Shown here piece by piece: positions 1 to 6,977 of a stretch of 64,000 nt of DNA (position 1 is its first letter; every line of letters begins with the position of its first letter). The stretch is from Leptolyngbya sp. FACHB-261 (GTDB lineage: Bacteria; Cyanobacteriota; Cyanobacteriia; FACHB-261). Made by a program: the position numbers and the translations under genes. Location: assembly GCF_014696065.1 (NCBI RefSeq), contig NZ_JACJPL010000026.1, forward strand, positions 744,001 through 808,000, read 5' to 3'. The notes beneath the pieces were generated by a model. The model was not told where the DNA came from, did no database searches, and saw nothing but the letters and a program-made list of their open reading frames with translations.

Positions 1-1
1 T

Positions 2-220
2 GCCTGGGATCCCCTGCGAGCCGTGTTAGGGTCCTATCTGTTTGGTGGTGTTCTGGCTTTTACCCAACGGGTGCAGGCTGTAGGCATTGGCATCTCTCCC
101 TTTCTACTGGGAATGGCACCCTATGTGTTCACACTGCTCGTGCTCGTTATCTCTATGCGTCGGGCGGAGAAGATGACGGGAGTTCCTGCAGCCTTGGGTG
201 CGCTTTATAGCCGGGAGTAA
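2..220 (+). CDS. Bmp-type (nucleoside/simple sugar) ABC transporter permease, C-terminal fragment
   Basis: The reading frame is open from the left window edge and stops with TAA at 220, so only about the last 72 residues are present. They contain two hydrophobic segments and a closing stretch LGSYLFGGVLAFTQRVQAVG followed by FLLGMAPYVFTLLVLV and a short basic tail. This matches the C-terminus of permeases of the BPD_transp_2 family that work with Bmp/PnrA-type nucleoside-binding lipoproteins. Inner membrane location follows from the family. The rest of the importer should lie to the left of the window. Substrate (purine nucleoside or related) is inferred from family only. Confidence 0.7.
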   Translation, partial: AWDPLRAVLGSYLFGGVLAFTQRVQAVGIGISPFLLGMAPYVFTLLVLVISMRRAEKMTGVPAALGALYSRE

Positions 221-296
221 GGCCTATGGGATAGACCTATTCTTGCTTCTTCGCTCTAGCTCTAATGCAGCACTGGAAAAGGCTCTATACAGTTTT

Positions 297-869
297 TTAC
301 CGCATTGGTACAGGTTTCCATTCCGAGTAATTTGCTAAGTGTCCCCAGTAGGCTAAGGCTCCAGTAAAGGCCCAAATTAAAGCAGCGATTACTAATACAG
401 CCACACCTGTTAGCCTTAAAGCTCTGTTGTTCTTTAGATAAAGCGCTGGCGCCGAGCAGACCCCAGCCAAACCTGTCAAAATGAAACCAATGCCTGCCAC
501 TAAAGGTCTTTGCGTTAAGCCTAGATTAATAATGCGTAGACCAACTAGGATTGAAACTAGACCAGCAAAAAAGGCATAAACCGCTACTGTAAACAGGTCC
601 CACCCGTTAGCTAAGGCAATGGACGCTCCGATAAATAGCATGCCGAACATAACAGAGGTTTCGCCATAAGCGATGTTGTAACTACCTGTGACTGGCCAAG
701 TCCAGATCATGTGCAAACCTGTGACCAGTGCAATGGCTCCACTTATACCGAAACCTGGAACCCAACGCTTTTGGTCAGGACTATCGAGACCCTGATACAC
801 GTAGAGAGCTAGAAGAGATAGCCCAGCTACCAGGTTGACGAGCATGAGCGTGATGTAATTGACAAACAA
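297..869 (-). CDS. DUF981-family integral membrane protein
   Basis: A 190-residue, very hydrophobic protein with about five to six predicted membrane segments. The central part (GLHMIWTWPVTGSYNIAYGE, then MFGMLFIGASIALA) resembles the DUF981 family, whose function is unknown. ATG start at 869, stop at 297. It is transcribed toward the preceding permease and stands alone. No catalytic motif is visible. Function not assigned. Confidence 0.7.
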   Translation of the reverse strand: MFVNYITLMLVNLVAGLSLLALYVYQGLDSPDQKRWVPGFGISGAIALVTGLHMIWTWPVTGSYNIAYGETSVMFGMLFIGASIALANGWDLFTVAVYAFFAGLVSILVGLRIINLGLTQRPLVAGIGFILTGLAGVCSAPALYLKNNRALRLTGVAVLVIAALIWAFTGALAYWGHLANYSEWKPVPMR

Positions 870-1074
870 GATCCACCTCAGATTAGCCTCAAGTTACGGC
901 ACCATTATTGCCCACATTGCCAATTTGGGCTGCTTCTGGCCCAACCAGAGTGCATCAAGCCACGTATCCTTTCAAACCTGCAAGGATGCAGATCTATCTA
1001 TACGGACTGAGGCAAAAGCAGAATCTTAAAACTATATTCGAGAATAGAATCAGCGACCGCAACTCAATGCCTCA

Positions 1075-1230
1075 ATGCCTGGTTTAGCCCTCATGAATCT
1101 GAATCATTGGATCTCTCTAGTGATTGGCTGCTTTGTGCTAGTCGATCTATTGGTTGGCAAGCCTAATTGGGTCACTTATGCCTTTGCAATTATTTCAGCT
1201 TATAACTTCACGCTTGCTTTTAATCTCTAA
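1075..1230 (+). CDS. Small single-span membrane protein, hypothetical
   Basis: A 51-codon frame (ATG at 1075; alternative ATG at 1093 gives 45 residues) ending TAA at 1230. It encodes a hydrophobic segment (HWISLVIGCFVLVDLLVG) followed by a second weakly hydrophobic stretch (WVTYAFAIISAYNFTLAFNL). No clear ribosome binding site precedes either start. The composition looks like a genuine small membrane protein, but homologues are not recognised and a chance frame cannot be excluded. Confidence 0.35.
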   Translation: MPGLALMNLNHWISLVIGCFVLVDLLVGKPNWVTYAFAIISAYNFTLAFNL

Positions 1231-1281
1231 CTTCTAAACTCCTCACTGAGACAGCTGCACTAGTCTCTCAAAAGGTCGGTC

Positions 1282-1353
1282 ACTCACAAGTCCAAGACGA
1301 ACCCAAGCTTTGCTAAGACTTAGTGAGTCGCCTACGATACATTCAACCGTAGG
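1282..1353. repeat. Two adjacent inverted repeats in an intergenic leader
   Basis: ACTCACAAGTC at 1282-1292 pairs with GACTT-A-GTGAGT at 1317-1328 (11 bp with one bulged A). CCTACG at 1331-1336 pairs with CGTAGG at 1348-1353. They lie 60-130 bases upstream of the next small gene. No U-tract follows, so a terminator is not supported on the plus strand; they may be leader RNA structure or chance. Confidence 0.3.
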
Positions 1354-1418
1354 GTAGATGACCTTCGCAACCCGTTTCAGAGAACTTGAGGAGTATAAAA
1401 TCTTCTCACTTCAATCGG

Positions 1419-1616
1419 ATGATTAATATTCACTACATCGTCTCAAAAGCGCTGTCAACTCAGCAGCTTTCCGACTGGGCAGAGTGGCGCATTAACGATC
1501 TCCTCAGTCACCAGAAATATACACCGGTTGATTTGCATAGTCTTGACCGCCTGATCAAAGCTCTGGAGCAAGGAGACGTAGTTCGTCGCCAGACAGCGTC
1601 TCAGCCGTTGCTCTAG
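1419..1616 (+). CDS. Hypothetical protein, 65 aa
   Basis: ATG at 1419 gives 65 residues; the frame opens further upstream with a TTG at 1386, so the start is uncertain. The sequence is polar and predicted mostly helical (STQQLSDWAEWRINDLLSHQ, then LDRLIKALEQGDVVR). It lies 91 bases before the next small ORF on the same strand. No family is recognised. The opposite strand is also open here (1455-1739) but has no start signal and a less protein-like composition. Confidence 0.45.
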   Translation: MINIHYIVSKALSTQQLSDWAEWRINDLLSHQKYTPVDLHSLDRLIKALEQGDVVRRQTASQPLL

Positions 1617-1707
1617 CTGAGAGGCGATAACCTCTGTCGTGTGGCGGTTGAAGTGGCCTGCAAGCCTCGGTATCAGTGTGAATACCGATACAAGTAGGAG
1701 AAACGAA

Positions 1708-1977
1708 ATGATCGTTGCCAAAGCAGAGGGACTGTTCAAAGACGGGGAGCCAGTTGAGCGGCTGAACTTGCGGTCAAAGTATGGCGAATCAAACGCCTAT
1801 CTCAGTTACGAGCAAGCCTCGAAGGCAGTTCAGGCTGATGGGCTAGCGATGACTCAAGACCTCTACAACGCTCTGCATTTAGCCCGAGAAGCGACTGAAA
1901 GAGCCTTGTCCAGCAACTCTGAGGAGCGCATCGACGAAATTCTAGAGCAAGGCGGTTGGGTGGTTCTGCAATCCTAG
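1708..1977 (+). CDS. Hypothetical protein, 89 aa
   Basis: ATG at 1708 is preceded by a good ribosome binding site (AGGAGA at 1698-1703), so the longer in-frame TTG/GTG extension upstream is rejected. The protein is soluble, acidic and helical, with an NLRSKYGESNAYLSYEQAS segment and a C-terminal EERIDEILEQGGWVVLQS. It resembles small conserved cyanobacterial proteins of unknown function, but I cannot name a family. It ends 103 bases before radA on the same strand. Confidence 0.6.
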   Translation: MIVAKAEGLFKDGEPVERLNLRSKYGESNAYLSYEQASKAVQADGLAMTQDLYNALHLAREATERALSSNSEERIDEILEQGGWVVLQS

Positions 1978-2080
1978 ATTGCTCCTAAGCTAAGAGGGAC
2001 AGGAGACTGCTATGGGGCTTGGCACAATAGAGAAGAGGCCTTGATGCCCCCTAGCAGCCCCCTTCGCCCTTTTGATCTCT

Positions 2081-3526
2081 GTGCCCAAATCCCGCGTTCA
2101 GTTCGTTTGCAGCCAGTGTGCTGCTGAGTTTCCCCAGTGGATAGGCCGTTGTTCAGATTGTGGAGCCTGGAATACCCTAACTGAGCAGGTTAACTCCGCT
2201 AGTACCAGCGCCGGTGGTTCGGCTCCAGGTCTTCACCAACAAGCCCGCCGCGCTCGTCCTAAAGGGCCAGCTCAACCTCGCGCCGCTCTAACATTACCCC
2301 AAGTGGCCGACCACGACCAAACCCGTTTTCCCTCGGGGTATGGAGAGCTGGATCGGGTGCTTGGGGGGGGTATTGTGCCTGGCTCGTTAGTGCTCATTGG
2401 TGGTGAACCGGGCATTGGCAAGTCAACGCTGCTGCTTCAGACGGCTCAGCAGTTGTCCCATCACTCCCGGACACTCTACGTCTGTGCCGAGGAATCAGCC
2501 CAGCAAGTCAAGTTACGGGCGCAGCGGTTAGAGGCTCCTCCCTCAGACCAGTTATATCTGCTACCCGAGACTGATCTTGAAGCGATCCTTCAGGAATTGG
2601 AGCAACTGCGACCGCAGGTGGCAATCATCGATAGTATCCAGGCTGTCTTCTTTCCCAATCTCACCTCAGCACCAGGCTCTGTCTCTCAAGTGCGTGAGTG
2701 TACTAGCGCCTTGATGCGACTTGCCAAACGCGAAGGCATTACCCTATTCATCGTCGGCCATGTCACGAAAGAGGGGGCCATCGCTGGTCCCAAGGTTCTT
2801 GAACACCTGGTTGATACTGTGCTTTATTTCGAGGGTGACCGTTTTCAGACTCACCGGCTACTGCGTTCGGTCAAGAATCGCTTTGGTGCGACCCACGAAA
2901 TCGGCATTTTTGAAATGGCAGACCGTGGCTTGCTAGAGGTCCTGAATCCCTCAGAGCTGTTCTTGGGTAACCGAGATGAGCCATCCCCTGGCACAGCCAC
3001 CATCGTTGCCTGTGAGGGAACACGTCCAATTGTGGTTGAGTTTCAGGCTCTCGTGAGCCCTACTAGCTACAGCTCTCCTCGTCGCACGCCAACAGGCATT
3101 GAGAACAATCGTTTCTTGCAAATCCTGGCAGTGTTAGAGAAACGGGTCGGCATTCCGCTTTCGAAATTGGATGCCTACGTTGCTTCTGCTGGAGGTCTTG
3201 TCGTCAACGAACCTGCTGCAGATTTAGGGGTTGCCGTTGCGGTGGCCGCTAGTTTTCGCGACCGCATTGTTGATCCTCGAACCATACTAATCGGCGAGGT
3301 AGGACTGGGTGGTCAGGTACGCTCTGTTTCTCAGATGGAGTTGCGCTTGAAAGAGGCCGCTAAACTTGGCTTCAAACGGGCCATCGTGCCCAAAGGTCCT
3401 GTGCTGCAAGATTTTGGCCTCAAGCTTATTCCAGTTAGCAAAGTACTCGACGCTTTGATTGCGGCTCTCCCTGGTGCAGCCGATGCAGTTTTAGAGGAAG
3501 CTGCACTTGCTCAAGACGAAATGTGA
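2081..3526 (+). CDS. radA: DNA repair protein RadA (Sms)
   Basis: Branch-migration ATPase of homologous recombination. All four parts of the family are visible: an N-terminal zinc finger (CSQC...CSDC), a RecA-like core with Walker A GGEPGIGKST near residue 115, the RadA-specific KNRFG motif, and a C-terminal Lon-protease-like domain (SAGGLVVNEPAADLG). Full length at about 481 residues. The start chosen is GTG at 2081 (protein begins MPKSRVQFVC, like family members); a TTG nine bases upstream is an in-frame alternative. No partner gene is adjacent; it appears to be a single transcription unit. Confidence 0.95.
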   Translation: MPKSRVQFVCSQCAAEFPQWIGRCSDCGAWNTLTEQVNSASTSAGGSAPGLHQQARRARPKGPAQPRAALTLPQVADHDQTRFPSGYGELDRVLGGGIVPGSLVLIGGEPGIGKSTLLLQTAQQLSHHSRTLYVCAEESAQQVKLRAQRLEAPPSDQLYLLPETDLEAILQELEQLRPQVAIIDSIQAVFFPNLTSAPGSVSQVRECTSALMRLAKREGITLFIVGHVTKEGAIAGPKVLEHLVDTVLYFEGDRFQTHRLLRSVKNRFGATHEIGIFEMADRGLLEVLNPSELFLGNRDEPSPGTATIVACEGTRPIVVEFQALVSPTSYSSPRRTPTGIENNRFLQILAVLEKRVGIPLSKLDAYVASAGGLVVNEPAADLGVAVAVAASFRDRIVDPRTILIGEVGLGGQVRSVSQMELRLKEAAKLGFKRAIVPKGPVLQDFGLKLIPVSKVLDALIAALPGAADAVLEEAALAQDEM

Positions 3527-3579
3527 TGACCTCTTGTAAGTAGCTCGTAAGAAGCCACCTTTTAGCGTGCTAATTTAGT

Positions 3580-3627
3580 GCCCAAAAACCAAAACTCTTC
3601 AAGATTTGGAATCGCATCTTGAAGAGT
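3580..3627 (-). terminator. Perfect 12-bp hairpin with U-tract on the minus strand
   Basis: ACTCTTCAAGAT at 3594-3605 pairs perfectly with ATCTTGAAGAGT at 3616-3627 around a 10-base loop. On the plus strand it is followed by ATGGCAGG, not by Ts. Read on the minus strand it is followed by TTTTGGTTTTTGG, i.e. an interrupted U-tract, so it is best read as an intrinsic terminator for a transcript coming leftward out of the 3.6-4.5 kb gap toward radA. It could also serve radA as a simple 3'-stabilising hairpin. Confidence 0.5.
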
Positions 3628-3639
3628 ATGGCAGGTAGT

Positions 3640-3856
3640 AAAAGGTGCGGGAACACCACTTCTGACTTGCTCAACCAGGTAAGACGAGTACCTCGTTAAC
3701 AAACGCACATGGTCGCTGTAAAACAGCCCTAAGGTAATCGCTGGAAGCCAGCTTCTGAAGGTGAGCGCCGGAGCTTTCGCTCTGGTAGCAGCTTTAGGTA
3801 GTCACCGGAGACCCGGCCCTAGAGTTAATCTCAGGTCCAGTTCGTCTAGAACTTTT
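3640..3856. ncRNA. Candidate structured RNA: series of short hairpins
   Basis: No credible ORF. Short stem-loops follow one another every 25-40 bases: GGTG/CACC 3644-3657; ACGAG-TAC-CTCGT 3684-3696; GCTGT-AAA-ACAGC 3715-3727; GCTGG-AAG-CCAGC 3740-3752; CCGGAGC-TTTC-GCTCTGG 3768-3785; CCGG-AGAC-CCGG 3805-3816; AGTTC-GTCTA-GAACT 3839-3853 followed by TTT. Strand is unclear: G-U wobbles favour plus, whereas on the minus strand one loop becomes GAAA and the next hairpin leftward has a U-tract. I compared it by eye with RNase P, tmRNA, 6S, SRP and cobalamin riboswitch motifs and found no convincing match. Several short stems are expected by chance. Confidence 0.3.
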
Positions 3857-4517
3857 CCTGAAGCGATGACATCAGTCTAAGGGTAGAGGTTAGCTAGAGA
3901 GATCAGCTAAATGGCTGAATGGGCTAAACGAAGCCGTCAGTTTGCTGATGTTGACGGCTGAAGAGCTTGCTGCCTAAGAAACTCAGCCTGTTTACAGTTC
4001 TGACCAATTTTTTTGCACAACTTTTAAAGCTCCGTGTTCGCTGTCATCACTGCTGCTAGTCGTTGGCGAGTTGCGAACTGCTATGGGAGATGGAGCGCTC
4101 AATCCCAGTATTAATAGCTTGGGCATGATCTTCCCCAGCTAGCCAAGCAATACAACTTAGTAAAAGCTCGAATAATAGTGGCGTAAAGCTCTACTGAGAT
4201 TTGGGTGCTGAGTTATGGGTTGGCTGGGGAGCCAGTCAAAAGCTGCCAAACTTGCTCATCTTGCTAACAGCCTCCCAATAGTCCAGCCAGACCCAACTAA
4301 AGCCGCTGCCTTCCGCTGCCTTCATAGAGCCTCACATTTTCTTAAGTGTGAAGACTTAAAACTGTAGCCTAGAAAACAAGACGGAAATCACAATTTTGAT
4401 CTGAATCAGCATCTGCTCTCATTGTCAGACCACAATGAGAAGCCACAGCCACCTTTGGGATGGGATCTATCCAGGGGTAACGGCTCCGGTGCGTCAGTTG
4501 AAACACCCATTGTTGTT
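3857..4517. other. Gene-free stretch before the amt pseudogene
   Basis: About 660 bases with no supported gene. One notable element is a perfect 8-bp inverted repeat, AGCCGTCA at 3932-3939 with TGACGGCT at 3952-3959, not followed by a T-run. A short minus-strand frame near 4050-4190 has no start codon and is interrupted just upstream. No NtcA-type GTA-N8-TAC box was seen in front of the ammonium transporter remnant. The region looks like decaying or non-coding DNA. Confidence 0.5.
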
Positions 4518-5872
4518 ATGAAGTTGAGGGTTTAGTCTTCAAAAGACTTTCGTGGATCGTGGCAGCAGCCTTAGGCGCAATTCTGCTGCTCCCTGCCAAT
4601 ACTGCTTGGGCTCAAAGTTCCCCAGTTGATCCTGTGCAAACGGCAGTACATGCAGCGGCAGCAGCTCAGGTTAGTGCAGACACAGCTTTCATGCTGAATC
4701 TGTGCAGCCCTAGTGCTGTTGATGACGCCGGGATTGGCGTTCTTTTATGGCGGGCTCGTCTGCTCCCGCAACATGCTCAACACAATGATGATGAGCATTC
4801 TGTTAATGGGGCTCGTGGGAGTCAGCTGGGTTTTGTGGGGCTATAGCCTTTCCTTCGCACCAGGCTTTCATGATCTACCAGGCGATGTTTGCGATCATTA
4901 CGCCTGCACTAATTTCAGGGGCCGTTGCCGAGCGGATGAGCTTTAAGGCTTACTTCTGATTCGTTCTGCTCTGGTCTACGTTCGTTTACTGTCCAGTTGC
5001 CCACATGGTCTGGGCTAGGGGTGGTCACATCGGCCTGTACGGTGGCTTTGGAGCTTTGGACTTTGCGGGAGGCACGGTAGTCCACATCAGCTCTGGTGTT
5101 TCAGCCTTGGTTCTGGCTGCTCTGCTGAGACCGCGTAAGACTTTCATGCGGCAACCAACGATTCCGCACAACGTGCCCTTTGTTTTGTTAGGGGTGGGGC
5201 TGCTGTGGTTTGGCTAGTTTGGTTTCAATGCGGGTAGTGCTCTTGCCTCCGGCAGTCTGGCTACCGTAGCTTTCGTTGCGACTAATACTGCTACAGCGGG
5301 TGCAGCTCTGACTTGGGCAATTGTGGAATGGGTACCGCGGGGCAAGCCAACTGCTGTTGGCATCGGTAGAGCTGTAGCGGGTCTAGTCGGTGTTACCCCG
5401 CAGCTGGCTTCGTGACGCCGATCGGGGCACTGCTAATCGGCTCAATCACGGCGTTAGTTTGCTTCTTCGCAGTTGCTCTACGGGCGAAGCTGCAGTTCGA
5501 TGACTCATTGGATGTCTTCCCTGTACATGGTACTGGTGGCACTGTCGGTGCCCTTCTGACCGGAGTTTTCGCGACTAAAGCGGTGAATGACGCTGGTGGG
5601 GATGGATTGCTAGCGGGTAATCCCGGCCAGATTCTGCTGCAGCTACGCGGGTGCTGATCACTTACGGCCTAGCTGCCTTGGTCACCGTTGCGATTTTCTA
5701 CATCCTCAAGGCAGTCCTGGGTGATCTGCGAGTCAGACCTGATATTGAGGATCAGGTCCTCGATGTCGACCAGCATGGTGAGGAGGCCTACAGCGAGGAC
5801 TTTGGTACTGGCTTACGGCTTACGGTTGGTGGCCAAGGTGACGAGGTTCAGGAAAACGAACCTGCTGTGTAA
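4518..5872 (+). pseudogene. amt: Ammonium transporter Amt, multiply disrupted
   Basis: Consecutive frames encode the recognisable Amt/Mep/Rh protein in order: signal-like N-terminus (ALGAILLLPANTAWAQS), MTPGLAFFYGGL, the YSLSFAPG loop, [52 protein letters not shown] and a C-terminus with HGEEAY. Lesions: frameshift near 4700; loss of about 100 bases plus shift near 4863, where APG is joined to the FMIYQ-type segment; TGG-to-TGA at about 4957; TGG-to-TAG in LLWFG*FGFNAGS at about 5215; one-base deletions near 5407 (TPAAGF region) and 5652. This many independent lesions means a real pseudogene rather than a sequencing slip. A true terminator still follows. Confidence 0.88.
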
Positions 5873-5908
5873 GCTCCGAACTCTCAGATCTCTTCAAATT
5901 TTTTCGAG

Positions 5909-5934
5909 AGCCCCTGCTAACAGGGGCTTTTTCT
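5909..5934 (+). terminator. Rho-independent terminator of the amt locus
   Basis: AGCCCCTG (5909-5916), loop CTAA, CAGGGGCT (5921-5928), then TTTTTCT. A perfect 8-bp GC-rich stem with T-run, placed 36 bases after the last amt stop codon. Confidence 0.88.
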
Positions 5935-6272
5935 ATGGGTGTTCTCTAACTCTTAGAGGGTCTCAGAGTTAAGACTACGTTGGTCTTAAAGCTTAGTTTT
6001 ATCCGTAATACTTAGGCTATAGGCTTAGGAGTTCAGTAATTACTTACGTATATCTATGTACGTTCTATTAAAGCCTTATAGCAATTCCGTATATCTAAGT
6101 AAGCGGATAAGCCTTTACAAAATCAGCAAAAAAAATACAGCTGAGATGATCGTTAGTCAGAAGAGAGTGGGTAAGTTGTAGAAAGAGCGGTGAGACTTAG
6201 TTCACTAAAAAGAGCTGGGCCTTCCCTTAATAACTACACACTGATTACATAGATAATCGCAAGGAGACCTCG
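5935..6272 (+). promoter_or_regulatory. AT-rich leader/promoter region of the pilin gene
   Basis: About 340 AT-rich bases separate the amt terminator from the pilin start, long enough for a promoter and a 5' leader. The only element I can define is a strong ribosome binding site, AAGGAGACC at 6261-6269, three bases before the ATG at 6273. No -10/-35 pair is clear enough to assign. Confidence 0.5.
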
Positions 6273-6833
6273 ATGAACGCTCTAACCAAAGCTAAATTCC
6301 TGCTGAACGTTGTTAAGAAGAATCGGGAGCAAGGCTTCACTCTAATTGAACTGTTGGTGGTTATTATCATCATCGGTATTTTGTCCGCTATTGCTCTGCC
6401 TTCTTTCCTAAACCAAGCTAACCGGGCTCGTCAGTCTGAAGCTAGGACCTACACTGGTTCTATGAACCGTGCTCAACAAGCCTATCGCTTGGAGAATACA
6501 GCCTTTGCTCCTGACATCACTACCCTTGCTATTGGCATCAACTCCAACACTACCTACTACACCTACTCTATTTTAGCGGGTCAAAATGGTCCTGCTGGTA
6601 GCCTTCAATTAGGGACTAGTAAGGAAGCTGCCGTTAAGTCTTACATTGGAGCTGTACAGATGACTCAACTGGCTGGTCAAGATGCTACCAATACGGCGGT
6701 ACTATGCGAAGCTGCATCTGCAGGTACAACTGCTTTAGGGACTACCAACCTCAACAGTGTCTTTAGCGCTACGACCGTTAACACAACCGCGAACAATGTG
6801 GCTTGTGGAACTGGCACCAAGGCGATTCAATAA
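6273..6833 (+). CDS. pilA: Type IV pilin (PilA-like prepilin)
   Basis: A 186-residue prepilin. The class III signal sequence is textbook: a basic leader, processing site between Gly21 and Phe22 (REQG/FTLIELLVV), Glu at +5 of the mature protein and a hydrophobic helix to about residue 45. The globular part is rich in Ala, Thr, Asn and Ser and has two cysteines near the C-terminus (LCEAAS and VACGTGT) that could form the pilin D-loop disulfide. Role: structural subunit of type IV pili for motility, adhesion or DNA uptake. It is monocistronic, with a strong SD before it and two terminators after it. The Thr/Ser-rich surface and adjacent glycosyltransferase genes make glycosylation plausible (inference). 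Confidence 0.9.
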   Translation: MNALTKAKFLLNVVKKNREQGFTLIELLVVIIIIGILSAIALPSFLNQANRARQSEARTYTGSMNRAQQAYRLENTAFAPDITTLAIGINSNTTYYTYSILAGQNGPAGSLQLGTSKEAAVKSYIGAVQMTQLAGQDATNTAVLCEAASAGTTALGTTNLNSVFSATTVNTTANNVACGTGTKAIQ

Positions 6834-6857
6834 TCTGGATTGATCATAGGGCTTACT

Positions 6858-6897
6858 AGAGCAGCAAGGTGACAACCACCTTGCTGCTCTGTTTATT
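6858..6897 (+). terminator. Strong intrinsic terminator after the pilin gene
   Basis: AGAGCAGCAAGGTG (6858-6871), loop ACAAC, CACCTTGCTGCTCT (6877-6890), then GTTTATTT. A perfect 14-bp stem, typical for a highly expressed structural gene. Confidence 0.9.
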
Positions 6898-6917
6898 TGT
6901 TAATTGGTATGATAAAG

Positions 6918-6951
6918 CGGTAAGGCAGTAGAGATCGCCTTGCCGTTTTTT
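6918..6951 (+). terminator. Second terminator in tandem
   Basis: CGGTAAGGC (6918-6926) pairs with GCCTTGCCG (6937-6945; one U-G pair) and is followed by six Ts. It insulates the next gene from pilin transcription and starts only 28 bases downstream of the first terminator stem. Confidence 0.85.
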
Positions 6952-6977
6952 GCAGTTGCAAATCTATCTTGTGTTCC

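Noticed and set aside
1455-1739. Minus-strand frame of 94 codons with a hydrophobic N-terminus.
   Set aside because: Overlaps two better supported plus-strand ORFs, one with a clear SD, and has none itself.
3801-3822. AGTCACCGGAGACCCGGCC resembles the B12 box of cobalamin riboswitches.
   Set aside because: Two extra bases on each side of GGAGACC, and the upstream conserved blocks (GGGAA...GGTG...TCC, CCCGC.ACTGT) are missing.
4050-4190. Minus-strand short frame containing AGEDHAQAINTGIERS as a gene remnant.
   Set aside because: No start codon, about 45 codons only, and no recognisable family; could not be distinguished from chance.
4559-5872. Treating the separate Amt frames as several small genes.
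   Set aside because: They are consecutive parts of one transporter in shifting frames and are annotated as a single pseudogene.
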